Shown here piece after piece: positions 45,421 through 57,689 of a DNA stretch of 64,000 nucleotides (positions within the stretch are counted from its first letter, which is position 1; every line of letters begins with the position of its first letter). Origin of the DNA: Caenorhabditis remanei (Eukaryota; Nematoda; Chromadorea; Rhabditida; Rhabditidae); contig NC_071330.1 of the NCBI RefSeq assembly GCF_010183535.1, positions 13,931,717-13,995,716 on the forward strand. The letters are read 5' to 3'. The notes under the pieces are model-generated. The model saw nothing but the letters and a program-made list of their open reading frames with translations. It did not search any database and was not told the origin of the DNA. The position numbers were made by a program, and so were the translations under genes.

Positions 45421-46369
45421 AGACACCGATTCAGCGCTAAAATAGACAATTTTCAAGCATTTTTAGTAGGTTTTTCGTTAAAAATGACATTCTGGAGTGG
45501 AAAAAAACTAATTTTTGTTAATTTTCGAGCCAAAAATGCAAAAGAAAATCTGAAAATCCGCATTTTTACCCGATATTTCATTCAAAATTGGCACTTTTCG
45601 GGGGTAAAAATTGGATTTTCAGTGCATTTTTGAGCTGAAAATGCGATTTTCCACAATTTTTACCCGAAAAATTATGATTTTTATCGATTTTCGCTCAATT
45701 TTTTTCGAAAAACCACCGAAAAACCGATTTCCGCTTCCAAATCCAAATTTCGTATGTCTGTCTATCCGGATGTCCATTCTCTGACGTCAAAAAAAAAACC
45801 CAAATCTGGTGTCATTTCCGTCTGAAAATAGAGGAGATACATTCTATTTTTACACCTCAGAGCGTCTCCTTTTTTCTGCAAAAAATGTGAGAATTCTGCG
45901 TCTCTTCGTGACGTAAAATCCCCCCTTTTTATGAAGAAAGGGATCACAGATTATGGAGAGAAACGAAGCGGAAATGAAGGTTCTCAGTGTCCACTCCGTC
46001 TTAGCGCTGCTTAGCTCGAAATCGACTAAAATTATGGTTTTTTGGCTGAAAATGATGGAAAATGTGATTTTTCAAATCAAAAATGCTATTTTTTAGTGAA
46101 AAATTGACGAAAATCATGGCTTTTCGGGTTAAAAAATGTGAAAAAATTGCATTTTCAGCTCAAAAATAGACTGAAAATGTGATTTTTTATATCAAAAATA
46201 CTATTTTTTAATGAAAAATCGACGAAAATCATGGCTTTTCGGGTTAAAAAATGTGAAAAAATTGCATTTTTAGTTCAAAATGACTGAAAATCCGATTATT
46301 AAACCCGAAAAGTGCCAATTTCGGATGAAAAATTGGCTGAAAATGCCATATTTTCAGATTTTTTTTTGC

Positions 46370-46735
46370 ATTTTTGGTTCGAAAATTAACGAAAATTTGT
46401 TTTTTCCACTCCAAAATGTCATTTTCGACGAAAAATCTACTAAAAATGCTGGAAAATTGTCTATTTTAGCGCTGCTTAGCTCTATTTTAACGTCTGGCGC
46501 ACCTTTGAAAAACGCGTCAACGGTGCGCCAGACGCCAGATTTTATCGCTGCTTAGGTTGAAAATCGCTAGAAAACTCGAAAATTCAACTGGAAATGAGCT
46601 AAAAACTCGAATTCCTGCCAAAAATTGAACCGAAAAACGTCAATTTATCACCAAAAACGCGCCGGAGGCACCCCAGACTGCCAACTGGCGCACCTTTAAC
46701 GCGTTTTTCAAAAAATAGTCGAAAATTGGCGTTTT
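46370..46735. repeat. Duplicated block upstream of NIPA exon
   Basis: Nearly identical to 48050-48420 (TTAGCGCTGCTTAGCTC, AACGTCTGG(C/G)GCACCTTTGA, AAAAACGCGCCGGAGGCACC). The two copies bracket the exon at 46853-46938. Inverted GACGCGTTTTTCAAA / TTTGAAAAACGCGTC arms make each copy a potential hairpin. Confidence 0.7.
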
Positions 46736-46853
46736 CGATCGTTTTTTGTCTATTTTAGCGCCTCTTAGCTCGATTTAACCGAAATTTCTTTCGTTTTTTG
46801 ATTTTAAGCTCCGCCCCCTTTTTGTCCCATTATCATCTGAAAATAATTTCAGC

Positions 46854-49800
46854 ATGGCATCCACCGCCTCATCCTCAAATGGATTCCCGACACCTGCCGA
46901 TCCGTCGTCTATAGGAAGTGTGAACACGTTGGATGAAGGTGAATTTTGGACGATTTGGCGCTACTTAACAGCGTTGAAATCAAAAATTTTTACCAAAAAT
47001 TGAGATTTTTATGCGAAATGGTATGAATAATTGAATTCAGCTCGTCGAGAGCTTTCAGAATAGTATAATCATGCCCCGATTCGGTGAAAGTTGGGTCCCA
47101 CCACGAAATTCCTACTGTATGCGCCTTTAAATTTGAGGGTTACTGTAGTTTTCGTGGTGGGACCCAATTGGAAGCGAATCTGGGCATTATTATACTTTTC
47201 TGAAAGCTGAGAATGAGATGAACATGGCTGTGATAGAAAAATGAACGAAAAATGAAGTTAGGAGTAGAAAAAAGACTACATTTAAATAATAAAAGTTTTT
47301 TTTCGAATTTAGAAAAAAACGGATGTTACAGCTAGGTTCAGCTTGACGAGACGCTTCGAATGAGTATAATCATGCCCAGATTCGGTTCAAAATTGGGTCC
47401 CACCACGAAAACTACAGTACCCCTGGAGTGGGTTACTGTAGTTTTCGTGGTGGGACCCAATTTTGAACCGAATCTAGTCATGATTATACTCATTCGAACC
47501 GTCTCGATGAGCTGAATTCGAATATGTCTATAGTTTTCGAAAAAAAGAGAATTGGTGGCCTAGAAACCCAAAACTAGTCCCTCGACTGAAAATCGATGAA
47601 TTTTAACGTTTTTTGTGGTTTTTTGAGTTTTTGAATGCGATTTCGACAGAAATGACTAAAAATTTAAATAAAATCGCGCCGGGGTGAGATAAGCAGCGCC
47701 AAAATCTGAAAATTTCATTTCCACGTGAAAAAATCCAGATTTTTGTCAAAAAAAAGTGCCAAAAATTTTTAATTTCCTGTTTTCTGATTCATTTCTAATT
47801 AATAAAAAGAAAAAAAGAAGGAAAAAATTGATAACGAATCGGAATTCTACTTGGACGAATCGGTGTTTAGAAGTGAGAGAGCTGCTTAGCTATTTTGACC
47901 CATTTTTTTTACCAAAAAATGCTATTTTTTGTGAAAAATCGAAGAAAATTATGGTTTTTCAGTGAAAATTGTGGAAAAATCGCATTTTTAGTTGAAAAAT
48001 AGACTGAAAATGTGATTTTTACCCCCGAAAAGTGACAATCTTGAATGAAAAATCGGATTTTTGGCTCGAAAATCGCTTTTTTCACTCCAAAATGTCATTT
48101 TCGACGAAAAATCTACTAAAAATGCTCAAAAATTGTCTATTTTAGCGCTGCTTAGCTCTATTTTAACGTCTGGGGCACCTTTGAAAAACGCGTCAAAGGT
48201 GCGCCAGACGCCAGATTTTATCGCTTCTTAGGTTGAAAATCGCTGGAAAACTCGAAAATTCAACTGGAAATGAGCTAAAAACTCGAATTCCTGCCAAAAA
48301 TTGAACTGAAAATCGTCAATTTATCACCAAAAACGCGCCGGAGGCACCCCCGCCAGACAACTGGCGCACCTTTGACGCGTTTTTCAAAAAATAGTCGAAA
48401 ATTAACGTTTTCGATCGTTGTTTGACTCAAAATCTTTAGTTTTCACTCAATTTTTGCGTAAATAATGTGTAATTAACCTTTTTTCAACAAAAATTTTAAT
48501 TTGGAGAATCCCGGTCAATTTCTGGCGCACCTCAGGCGTGTTTTCCAAAATTGATGAAAAATGATCAAAAAAAGCTTAAAAACCGATAAAAATCTCAAAA
48601 ATTTCGGCTGAAAACGTACTAAAAATGTGAATTTCGACTAAAAATGATCTAAAAACGCACCGGAGGCACCCCAGCCAGACAACTGGCGCACCTTTGACGC
48701 GCTTTTCAAAAAAAGTCGAAAATTGCCGTTTTCGATCATTTTTGTTGGTTTTTTTGTTGGTTAAAATCTATTTTAGCGCGGCTCAGCTCTATTTTTTCGA
48801 TTTCTGTAGTTGCATCTGGAAATTGGAATTTTTAGATTTTTTGCTCAAAACTACTATCATAACCGAATTCAGCTCGTTCTCAGCTTTCAGAAAACTATAA
48901 TCATGCCCTGATTCGCTTCAATTCGGGTCCCACCACGAAAACTACCGTAGTCTTGGTCTGGGTTACTGTAGTTTTCGTGGTGGGACCCGAATTGAAACGA
49001 ATCAGGGCATGATTATAGTTTTCTGAAAGCTCTCGGCGAGCGGAATCTAACCGTGATAACCATTTTTGAATTTGGCGCTGCTTAGGGGTGTTTTGGCGCT
49101 GCTTAGCCGTTTTTAGCGCTGCTTAACTGAAATTTCCCGATTTTTATCATTTTTCTCTGATTTTTCGCTAATTTTCTCCCAATTTTGCAGTGCACTACGC
49201 CTCGACAGACTTCTACATCGGTCTGGGTCTCGCCGTCAGCTCGTCGCTCTTCATCGGCTCCTCGTTTATCATTAAAAAGAAGGCGTTACTCAAATTGGCG
49301 TCCGGTGACACGTCACAACGCGCGTCGGAAGGCGGTTACGGTTATTTGAGAGAGTGGATGTGGTGGATGGGCGTGATTACGAGTGAGTTTTATAAAATTG
49401 GTAAATTTTGAGCGAAAATTTGGGAAAAATCGGCCTAAAATGGTCTAAAATCGGCTCAAAATGGTCTAAAAATGGATCAAAATGGACATCCGGACATCCG
49501 GACGCCGCCTGGACACAGACACACAGACAGACTCATCATTTTCCATTTTCAGTGGGCGTTGGTGAGGCGTGTAACTTCGCCGCCTACGCTTTTGCTCCGG
49601 CTTCGTTGGTCACACCGCTTGGAGCGCTTTCTGTCATTGTTACGTGAGTTTTTTCACAAAAATTTGAAATTGGCTGAAAATGAATACTGTAGCTGAATTC
49701 AGCTCGTCGAGACGCTTCGAATGAGTATAATCATGCCCAGATTCGGAGAAAATTGGGTCCCGCCGCGAAAACTACAGTACTCCTGGAGTGGGTTACTGTA

Positions 49801-52800
49801 GTTTTCGTGGTGGCACCCAAGTTGAAGGGAATCGAGGCATGATTATACTTTTCTGAAAGCTGAGAGCGAACTGTCTTTGGTTATGATAGTAGTTTTGAGC
49901 AAAAATCAAAAGTTTTTTAAAATTCTAAAATTTTCTTCTTTTTTTTCTGTATCTTTGTCAGTTTTGACCCAATTTGCACAAAAGTAACATTTAAAGATTC
50001 ACCTCGTTCCCAGCTTTCAGAAAAGTATAATCATGCCCATATTTGCTTCATGTTGGGTTCCGTCGCGAAAACTACAGTACCCCTGGAGTGGGGTACTGTA
50101 GTTTTCGTGGTGGGACCCGAGTTGAAGCGAATATAGGCATGATTATACTCATTCGAAGCGTCTCGACGTCCTGAATTCGAATATGTCGATTGTTTTTCGA
50201 AAAATTAAGAATTGGTGGCCTAGAAACCCAAAAACCGAGGATAACTGGTCCTTGACTGGAAATCGGCTATTTTTTTGTGGTTTTTTGGTGTTTTTCAATA
50301 TTTTAAGTTACACTAGTTTCCACTCGTTTTTTCATTTTTCGCCGTCAAAAGTTCAACATTCATGGCCTAGAAACCCCAAAATCGGCGAAAACTAGTCCCC
50401 CTAATTTTTACAATTTTTGACGAGCTTTTGATGGTTTTTGAGCTGTTGAATGCGATTTTTACAGTTATGACTGGAAATTTCAATGAAAATTTTAATTTTC
50501 ACAATGTTTGACGAGTTTCTGATCGTTTTCAGCTCAAAAATCCGTTTTTTTTTTCTTGAAAAATCTGACATTTTCCATGATTTTTGTGGTTTTCTATGAT
50601 AAAACTCAATTTTAAGCAATTTTTTCTATTTTCAGACTATGCTGAAAATCCAATTTTCGACATTTTCTGCTCAAAAATCCGTTTTTTTCATGATTTTTGA
50701 GGTTTTCCAAGTCAAAAACAGACAACTGGCGCGCCTTTGACGCTTTATTCAAGAATAGTCGAAAATTACCGTTTTCGATGGATTTTTACCCAAAATCTTC
50801 AATTTTCACTCAATTTTGTTTAAATCGTGTCGAATTAAGATTGTCGGCCAAAAAACCAACAAAAATGATCGAAAACGCCAATTTTCGACTTTTTTTTGAA
50901 AAACGCGTCGAAGGTGCGCCAGATTTGTGGCTGGGGTGCCTCCGGTGCGTTTTTCGATCATTTTTCAGTCGAAATTCAAATTTTTAGTACGTTTTCGATG
51001 GATTTTTTACTCAAAATCTTCAAATTTTTCACTCAATTTTTAGCGATTTTAACCCATTTTTCTGCTAAAAATCCCCCAATTTTGCAGCGCAATCCTCTCA
51101 TCCCGAATGCTAAACGAACGTCTCAATCTGCTCGGCTCAATCGGTTGTGCTCTCTGCCTTCTCGGCTCAACAGTCATCGTAATCCATTCGCCGAAAGAAG
51201 AAGAAGTCGGATCGATGGCCGAATTGGCGCTTAAAATGAAAGACGCCGGATTTTTGATCTACGTGATACTCATCATTCTCGCCACCGGATTCATTGTTGT
51301 CTACGTGGCGCCGCGATACGGTCATTCGAACATTTTGGTGTACATTTCGGTGTGTTCACTTATTGGATCATTGTCGGTGTTGTCGGTGAAAGGATTGGGT
51401 CTGGCGATTAAGGTAAATTTGGATGAAAATTTGAAGAAAAATGAGCCAAAATTGGGAAAAAATGAGCTGAGCAGCGCTAAAATTGCGCTAAGCAGCTCAA
51501 AATTTGAATTTTTAGATTCAGCTCGTCGAGAGCTTTCAGAAAAGTATAATCATGCCCAGATTTGGAGAAAATTGGGTCTCGCCACGAAACTCCTACTGTA
51601 TGCGCCTTTAAATTTGAGGGTTACTGTAGTTTTCGCGTCGAGACCCAAATTGCTCCAAACCTAGTCATGATTATACTCATTCGAAGCGTCTCGGCGAGCT
51701 GAATTCGAATATGCCAAAAATTTTCCGAAAAATTGAGATTTGATGGCCTAGAAACCCAAAAATCTTTTAAAGTTAGTCCCCCGCCTGAAAAATAGTTGAA
51801 TGTAACACTAGTCAAATATCGGCTGAAAATAGTGAAAATGAGACAAAAATTAGCCGAAAGTTGGAGAAAATTGCTGAAATTGGGGAAAAATGGATGAAAT
51901 TCGGCGAAATAATGTGCCGTCTGAAAATTGGCGAAAATTTCTGAAAATGAGCCAAAGTTCGTTAAGAATGACATTTTGGAGTGGAAAAAGCGAATTTTTG
52001 TTGGATTTCGAGCCAAAAATCGGGTGAAAATTGCTGAAAATTGCTGAAAATGACCCAAGATTTGAGGAAAATGAGCAAAAAATCGGGAAATTTGAGCGAA
52101 TTTCAGTCGATTTTTCAGCCAAAATTGCAATTTTTTCACATTTTTCACTAAAAAATAGCATTTTTGATTTGAAAAATCACATTTTCAGTCGATTTTTGAG
52201 CTGAAAATGCGATTTTTCCACTATTTTTTCTGAATTTTTGTGCTCTAAGCCGCTCCAAGCCTCCCTAAGCACCTCCTAATCCATCATTTCTTTTCCCAGG
52301 AAACCCTTGCCGGCAATCAACAATTCACGAATTGGCTAACGTACTTCTGGCTGGCATCAGTCGCCATGTGTGTCTCTGTCCAATTGATTTATTTAAATAA
52401 AGCATTGGACATCTTCAACACGTCGATGGTCACACCCATCTACTACGTCTTCTTCACCACTTTCGTCATTTTGGCGTCGTCGATTTTATACAAAGAATGG
52501 TCGTGTCTCGGCGCGTCGGACGTCATCGGAAACTTTGTCGGATTCTTGACGACGATTATCGGCATTTTCCAGGTAACTTTTGATCCAAAAATTCCTCAGA
52601 TTTTCGTTGTTTTAACACAAAAATCGGTGGATTTTCAAAAATTTTTTGAAAAGTTGAAATCACGTTTTTGTCACAACTCGGTGGGTTTTGCATTGATTTG
52701 AAAATTAATTCGAAATTTGAATTCAGCTCGTCGAGACGCTTCGAATGAGTATAATCATGACTAGGTTTGCTTCAAGTAGGGTCCCACCACGAAAACTACA

Positions 52801-53842
52801 GTAACCCGGATCCAGGGGTACTGTAGTTTTCGTGGTGGGACCCAACTTGAAGCGAATCTGGGCATTATTATACTTTTCTGAAAGCTGAGAACGAACTGAC
52901 TTCGGTTATGATAGTAGTGTTTAACGAAATTCAAACGTTTTTAGAAATCCTAAAAATTTCAGTTTTCTGTAACTTTTTCAATTTTGACCCAAACTTTACA
53001 AAATTAACAATTTCAGATTCAGCCCGTTCCCAGCTTTCAGAAAAGTATAATCATGCCCGGATTCGCTTCACGTTGGGTCCCACCACGAAAACTACAGTAC
53101 CCCGGATCCAGGGGTACTGTAGTTTTCGCGTCGAGACCCAAATTGCTCCAAACCTAGTCATGATTATACTCATTCGAAGCGTCTCGGCGAGCTGAAAATA
53201 GCTGTAATAACTGTTTCCGAAATTTTTGAAATTGTTGGCCTAGAAAATTAAAAATGGGAAAAACTAGTCCCCGGTTCTTTTTTTTTGAGGAATTTTTGAG
53301 GTTTTGGGGTTTTTTTCTTCATTGGAAAAAACGACTTCTAACGTTATTCGCCAATTTTTCAGAAAAAATCAGTCCTTGAAACAGGATTTTTTGAAATTTT
53401 CTGTTCTAATCTCATTCTTCTGCAATTTTTCTTTCACAACCATCTTCAGCTCGTTTCCAGCTTTCAGAAAAGTATAGTCATGCCTATATTGGGATCAAAT
53501 CGGGTCCCACCACGAAAACTACAGTAATCCAGTCCAGGGCTACTGTAGTTTTCGTGGTGGGACCTGAATTGAAACGAATCAGGGCATGATTATAGTTTTC
53601 TGAAAGCTGAGAACGAACTCAATTCGGTTATGATAGTAGTTTTGGGCAAAAAATCTAAAAATTTCAATTTTCAGATGCAACTATTCCGCGACGTGAACAT
53701 TTCGCTGTACCAAGTGCAACGACTCGTCTCCCGACCGTCCGCCTCGCTAGCGAACGCCGATTTCTCGTCATCGTCGACGAATTTGGTGGACGATTACTGT
53801 ATGCGACAATCGAACAGTAATCGACGAATGGTTTACACTTAA
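46854..53842 (+). CDS. NIPA-family magnesium transporter
   Basis: Six exons join in phase to 377 residues: 46854-46938, 49191-49382, 49553-49643, 51088-51412, 52300-52572, 53675-53842. The family (human NIPA1-4) is multi-pass membrane proteins that carry Mg2+ and sit in endosomes and the plasma membrane. Matching blocks are [20 protein letters not shown] (35-54), [21 protein letters not shown] (about 96 on), [20 protein letters not shown] with the following HSPKEEE, and the C-terminal-half stretches [20 protein letters not shown] and [17 protein letters not shown]. About nine membrane segments can be traced. Residues 1-33 are a Ser-rich cytosolic lead and the last 55 residues are a Ser/Arg-rich tail. 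The ATG follows TTTCAG by one base, as in SL1 trans-spliced genes, so this start was preferred over the distant upstream exon. Introns carry many family-A fold-backs. AATAAA lies at 53879. Confidence 0.9.
47045..53620 (+). repeat. Family-A fold-backs in NIPA introns
   Basis: Complete palindromes at about 47045-47215, 47350-47515, 48875-49050, 49705-49870, 50010-50170, 51525-51695, 52730-52890, 53025-53190 and 53455-53620. Many have near-perfect arms (for example 47350-47515 and 48875-49050), better preserved than those in the 5-9 kb region, suggesting younger copies or gene conversion. Several arms here are joined directly to GCTGCTTAG or GGCCTAGAAACC motifs. Confidence 0.75.
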
Positions 53843-53878
53843 GCAAGCTCCGCCCACTTTTTTCCAGCCAATTACTGT

Positions 53879-53884
53879 AATAAA
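53879..53884 (+). terminator. Poly(A) signal AATAAA
   Basis: 37 bases after the NIPA stop codon. Confidence 0.7.
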
Positions 53885-54259
53885 ATAGATCAAAATTAAC
53901 TTTTATAAAATGTTTTTCCCTTTTTTCCCCCAATTTGAGTACGTGTACCTTCCAGTTTTTTCCCCCATTTTTCCCGTTCCATGGCTCAATTTTTCTCCCT
54001 TTTTTTCAGTTTTCACTGTTAAACCCCGCCCCTTTCTTCTGTATCCTTCAAAAAAATTCGGTTTCACTTAGGCTCCGCCCACTTTTGTTTCCAGCAACAC
54101 ATCCCAAACAAGTACAGGTTTCAGCTTTCTCTCGCTCCCCTCCCCAACTTTTATCACATTCTGATGGTTTTTTCCCTTTTTTTTTCGGTTTTTTAATTAA
54201 AAATTCTATGATAAAAATTCTAAAATTGAGATTTTTGAGTTAGATAACTGAATTCTGCT

Positions 54260-54725
54260 CGTCGAGAGCTTTCAGAAAAGTATAATCATGCCCCGATTCG
54301 GAGAAAGTTGGGTCCCGCCACGAAACTCCTACAGTATGCGCCTTTTAATTGGCGGGGTACTGTAGTTTTCGTGGTGGGACCGGAAGTGAAGCGAATCAGG
54401 GCATGATTATAGTCATTCGAAAGCTGGGAACGAGCTGAATCTTAAAATGTTAATTTTGTAAAGATTGGGTCAAAACTGACAAAGTTACAGAAAACTGAAA
54501 ATGTTAGGATTTCGCAAAACTTTTGATTTTTGCTCAAAACTGCTATCATAACCGAAGTCAGTTCGTTCTCAGCTTTCAAAAAAGTATAATAATGCCCAGA
54601 TTCGGAGAAAGTTGGGTCTTGCCGCGAAAACTACAGTACCCTTGGAGTGGGTACTGTAGTTTTCGTGGTGGGACCCAACTTTCTCCGAATCTGGGCATGA
54701 TTATGCTTCTCTGAAAGCTCTCGAC
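54260..54725. repeat. Two family-A fold-backs downstream of NIPA
   Basis: Palindromes at about 54260-54430 and 54560-54725. 53900-54240 before them is pyrimidine-rich sequence without a gene. Confidence 0.65.
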
Positions 54726-54823
54726 GAGCTGATTTTGAAAATGCGAAAATATTGGGTCTCGCAGCGAAAAATTAGTTTTTCAAAATTTTACGAGAGGTAT
54801 TTTGGAGTTTTTGATATTTCTAG

Positions 54824-54874
54824 ACGTCTTACTGTATAGATGTCCACTTATGATTTTTCCGGAATTCTAATGAG
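54824..54874 (+). pseudogene. Exon-like module, copy 1
   Basis: Bounded by TTTCTAG and GAG|GTAAGA, it reads TSYCIDV then a stop. It closely matches 55688-55740, where the frame stays open. It may be a broken copy of an internal exon of an unidentified gene. Confidence 0.4.
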
Positions 54875-55033
54875 GTAAGAGGCTGAAAATGATAATAGTG
54901 TAGTTTTTTTTGTCAATTTTCTCTGTTGTAAACTGAAAACTATACCAAAATGTAGATCTCAGCGAGTTCTATGTTTCTAATATGCGTATGTGATTTCAAA
55001 GTTAAAATATGCATAAAATAATATTTATTAATT

Positions 55034-55330
55034 CTAACGGGCATTTTCGAAATAGTTGGAAACAGTGGAACTATCTAGACGAAGAGTTGGTGAATAAAAT
55101 ACCTTCTGATTTTTATTTTTATTATTTCGAAGTCCATTGATTATTAACTTCTGCGCCAGACATCCTTCTCGGCTCTCAAGTTGGACACTCTCAGGGTTAG
55201 ACCAGATTTCTGGCTCGATTAGCTTTCTAATCAAGTACTTCCAGGTGTCTTCAAGTGACATGACGTATTTGACATGCTCAATTGTAAGTAAACCATCTTC
55301 GAATTATAGTATAGTCTCCAAGTGTCTGCG
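55034..55330 (-). pseudogene. Coding-like fragment, minus strand
   Basis: An open frame reads FEDGLLTIEHVKYVMSLEDT then LIRKLIEPEIW and ESREGCLAQKLIINGL before degrading into Lys/Asn-rich sequence near 55110. The residue pattern looks like real protein, but there is no clear first exon, and the downstream part after a possible donor (GTATTTT) is not convincing. The family is not recognised. Confidence 0.4.
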
Positions 55331-55687
55331 TCGAGTTTCTAATTGTGGGGTGACTGACCGATAGAAAGTATTTACATAGAGACGACAACTGCTTAATTTT
55401 TGTGATTCTCTGCGTCTCTCACGTGTCACACACTATTTCATTTGGTCTCTCTCTTTCCGTTACCTATGTTCGACAGATGCAATTGTCTTGTTTGGGACGG
55501 TAACCAAGACAGCTAGCATAAAGACACCCAGACACACCTCCAGCCACCCTACACCACATTTTCCATCAATATGTATTGAGATAGTCTCCCTATTTTCTAT
55601 TTTCCCTAGATATCCTACTGTATGGACGTCGAAACCATGTATTCTTCTATTTTTATTGAAAGCTAACTGTTTTTTTCTTTTTTCTAG

Positions 55688-55740
55688 ACGTCTTACTGTA
55701 TAGATGTCAACTTTATTGATTTTTCTGGAATTCTAATGAG
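55688..55740 (+). pseudogene. Exon-like module, copy 2
   Basis: TTTCTAG acceptor, frame TSYCIDVNFIDFSGILMR, GAG|GTAAGG donor. Related pieces starting TAGATATCCTACTG lie at 55609-55640 and 58719-58790. An intact parent gene is not in the window. Confidence 0.4.
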
Positions 55741-56029
55741 GTAAGGGGTTGAAACTGGATATAAAAGATAATAAAATAGTTTTTTTGGTAATTTTCACTG
55801 TTTTCAGTTAAAAACGCGAAAATTGTGAAAAAAGCTATCCTAGTCCGGGGGCCGCGGTACATTAACGGCATAGGGCGATTATGGATAAGTAGTCAGAGAA
55901 GTTTTAACTAGTAAAAAATAAAGAATTTTAAAGCCTACATAATACATTTTGAATTTAAAAAAATTTAAAATTAAAATGTAACATTTTTTCAAACCAGTAT
56001 ATCTCAAAATTGAAAAAAGCAACCTAAAA

Positions 56030-56480
56030 ATTGTTAACTAATAAAATGTAGCCCTTAAAGTTTTTCACATTTTATTAGTTGACAACTTTTTCGTAGCTCC
56101 GCCTATTTTTGAGATACAGCGGTCTGAAAGTCAGGATTCTGAAAAAAAAGTAAATGACTTCGAAACCTTAATTTTCTGAATTTTGACTAATTTTGAAGTG
56201 GAAAAATAAAGAAAACGCTTAAAATCACAATAGCTGATAAATACGCAGACAGTCAGACACTCTCGCTTCTCTGCGCTCTCTTCCTCCCCCTCTATCTCAC
56301 CTCTAACCTTAAAACGCGTGTATCTTAAAAGTGAGTGAAGCTACTAAAAAGTTGTCAACTACAAAAATGTAGCCCGTAAAATTCTCTACATTTTATTAGT
56401 TGACAACTTTTTTCTAGCTCCTTCCATTTTTGAGTTACACCTCTTCAAAGTCTTTGAGAGATCACAGACAACTTTTTTTG
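56030..56480. repeat. Variant fold-back (GTTGACAACTTTTT arms)
   Basis: Pairs of AACTAATAAAATGTAG / CTACATTTTATTAGTTGACAA with TAGCTCCGCC tips and a GACAGTCAGACACTCTCGCT core. Further copies lie at 58915-59225, 59440-59610, 60640-61065, 62570-62770 and 62890-63200. Confidence 0.65.
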
Positions 56481-56548
56481 GCCATTTGTGAATTGTCAAG
56501 TTCACGGAAGTAGTTTTCCGCCAACAGTTTACATAATTTCAGATTGAG

Positions 56549-56650
56549 ATCCCCTCGGAATATCTGGTACCCAAAATTAAGAAACTCGCCGTGTCGCGAA
56601 AGAAAAACCTGGACGAACAAGTTGAATCAAGCGCACAGATCTTGACTTGA
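56549..56650 (+). pseudogene. Exon-like fragment
   Basis: After a TTTCAG acceptor (56539-56544), the frame IEIPSEYLVPKIKKLAVSRK continues to a stop at about 56650. It looks like coding sequence and is not recognised. It may belong with the fragment at 56851-57400. Confidence 0.35.
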
Positions 56651-56797
56651 TTCCAATGGCAAAACGGAAATTTACGACATGATGCTCAGATAGTAAGTTT
56701 TTTTTGAGTTTGAATTAGAACAATTGAAAACAATTTGAAAAGTATTCTAAAATATATTTTGAGCTTTTGACAACACATTTACAATTATAGTTCAATT

Positions 56798-57410
56798 CAG
56801 GTTGCCCATCACAACTTGGATTCCGAATCTTGTGCTTCTCCAATATCTGAATGATATTCCAATCGAGACCAAACAACATTGTTTACTGGAGTTCCAAAGT
56901 TTTCAATGAAAAATTGACGGATAAACTGGAAAGTATCACTAAATTATTCGACGATCCATCCGTTCTCAACCCATTCGAATTTGTTAATGGAGCGCTTTCA
57001 AATCGTTACGGACCAGAACAGCAGTATTTCTTTTTGGATTTTGCAATATTGAAGAATCATGACGAAAATCACGCGAACATTCCGTGCAACAAGTCGTTCA
57101 ACTGGGATCGAAAGTGTTCCAGAATTGTATTATCGTCGTTTTACAATCAAAATACTGTGATGGATGCCTTCTATCTATTCTGAATCACATGTCTTACTCT
57201 CGTCAAAAAGTTTGTTTGGAATTTGGGACGTGGAGTGTGGAGTCCGAAGACACGAAAGAATATGAATCTGTGTTTTTCGTGGGTTGGCGACGATGGAAAA
57301 ATGTACAAACCAAGCTGTTGGAGATATTCGAATGAAGAAGAGAGCTCCGGTCCAGCTCCGGAGAAGGAGCGCATCAGAGGTGACATCGGACTTCGAATTA
57401 ATTTTATTCT
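56798..57410 (+). pseudogene. Degenerate coding sequence with an in-frame stop
   Basis: One reading frame runs from about 56851 (LTDKLESITKLFDDPSVLNP, then GALSNRYGPEQQYFFLDFA) to a TGA at 57181. It continues in the same frame afterwards (GRGVWSPKTRKNMNLCFSW, then CWRYSNEEESSGPAPEKERI). Sequence quality drops after about 57390. I do not recognise the protein. The single stop inside otherwise good sequence points to a pseudogene, or to a small unannotated intron. Confidence 0.45.
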
Positions 57411-57478
57411 CTATATTTATGGATATTTAATAAATCTTGTAAACTCACTCTTAGTTATAAGTAATCTTTTGTCTTAGA

Positions 57479-57684
57479 TTTTCCGATTGCTACAGTACCC
57501 CGTGACAAGGCCCAACGCTCCATCTTTACTATTAACAAACACCAGATTCTGTATGTTTGTCCGCGTTGTCGCCGATCCTACCGCCCTCCCTGCTGAACCG
57601 ATTTTCTTCAAAGTTGGACCAAAAGATCAGAAATTTTCTCTTGATGATGCCCGTCTTTTTCATTTTTCAAAACTATCAAAATGA
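57479..57684 (+). pseudogene. Exon-like fragment
   Basis: After GTCTTAG the frame reads LLQYPVTRPNAPSLLLTNTR, then ADPTALPAEPIFFKVGPKDQ, to TGA at 57682. The composition suggests protein coding; the family is unknown. It may be the last exon of the 56.5-57.4 kb locus. Confidence 0.4.
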
Positions 57685-57689
57685 CGTCT

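Larger units (their letters stand above)
34870..46852. other. 12-kb gene-free stretch, repeat-dominated
   Basis: No supported exon. Open frames here are shadows of tandem repeats or A/T runs. It contains palindromes with TTCTAGGCCACC arms (35800-36380), several GCTGCTTAG palindromes (40.8-43.7 kb), a 21-bp minisatellite (42572-42905), two GGGCCGG elements, one GGAAGTC element, and CCGGATGTCC repeats (44.0-45.4 kb). C-runs and CT-rich stretches (36880-36910, 38080-38100, 44720-44740) are also present. Confidence 0.6.

Noticed and set aside
44028..45633. Several 100-130-codon frames on both strands
   Set aside because: They follow the CCGGATGTCC repeat array on both strands equally.
51107..51664. 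185-codon frame as a complete gene
   Set aside because: It is NIPA exon 5 read through its donor into a family-A repeat.
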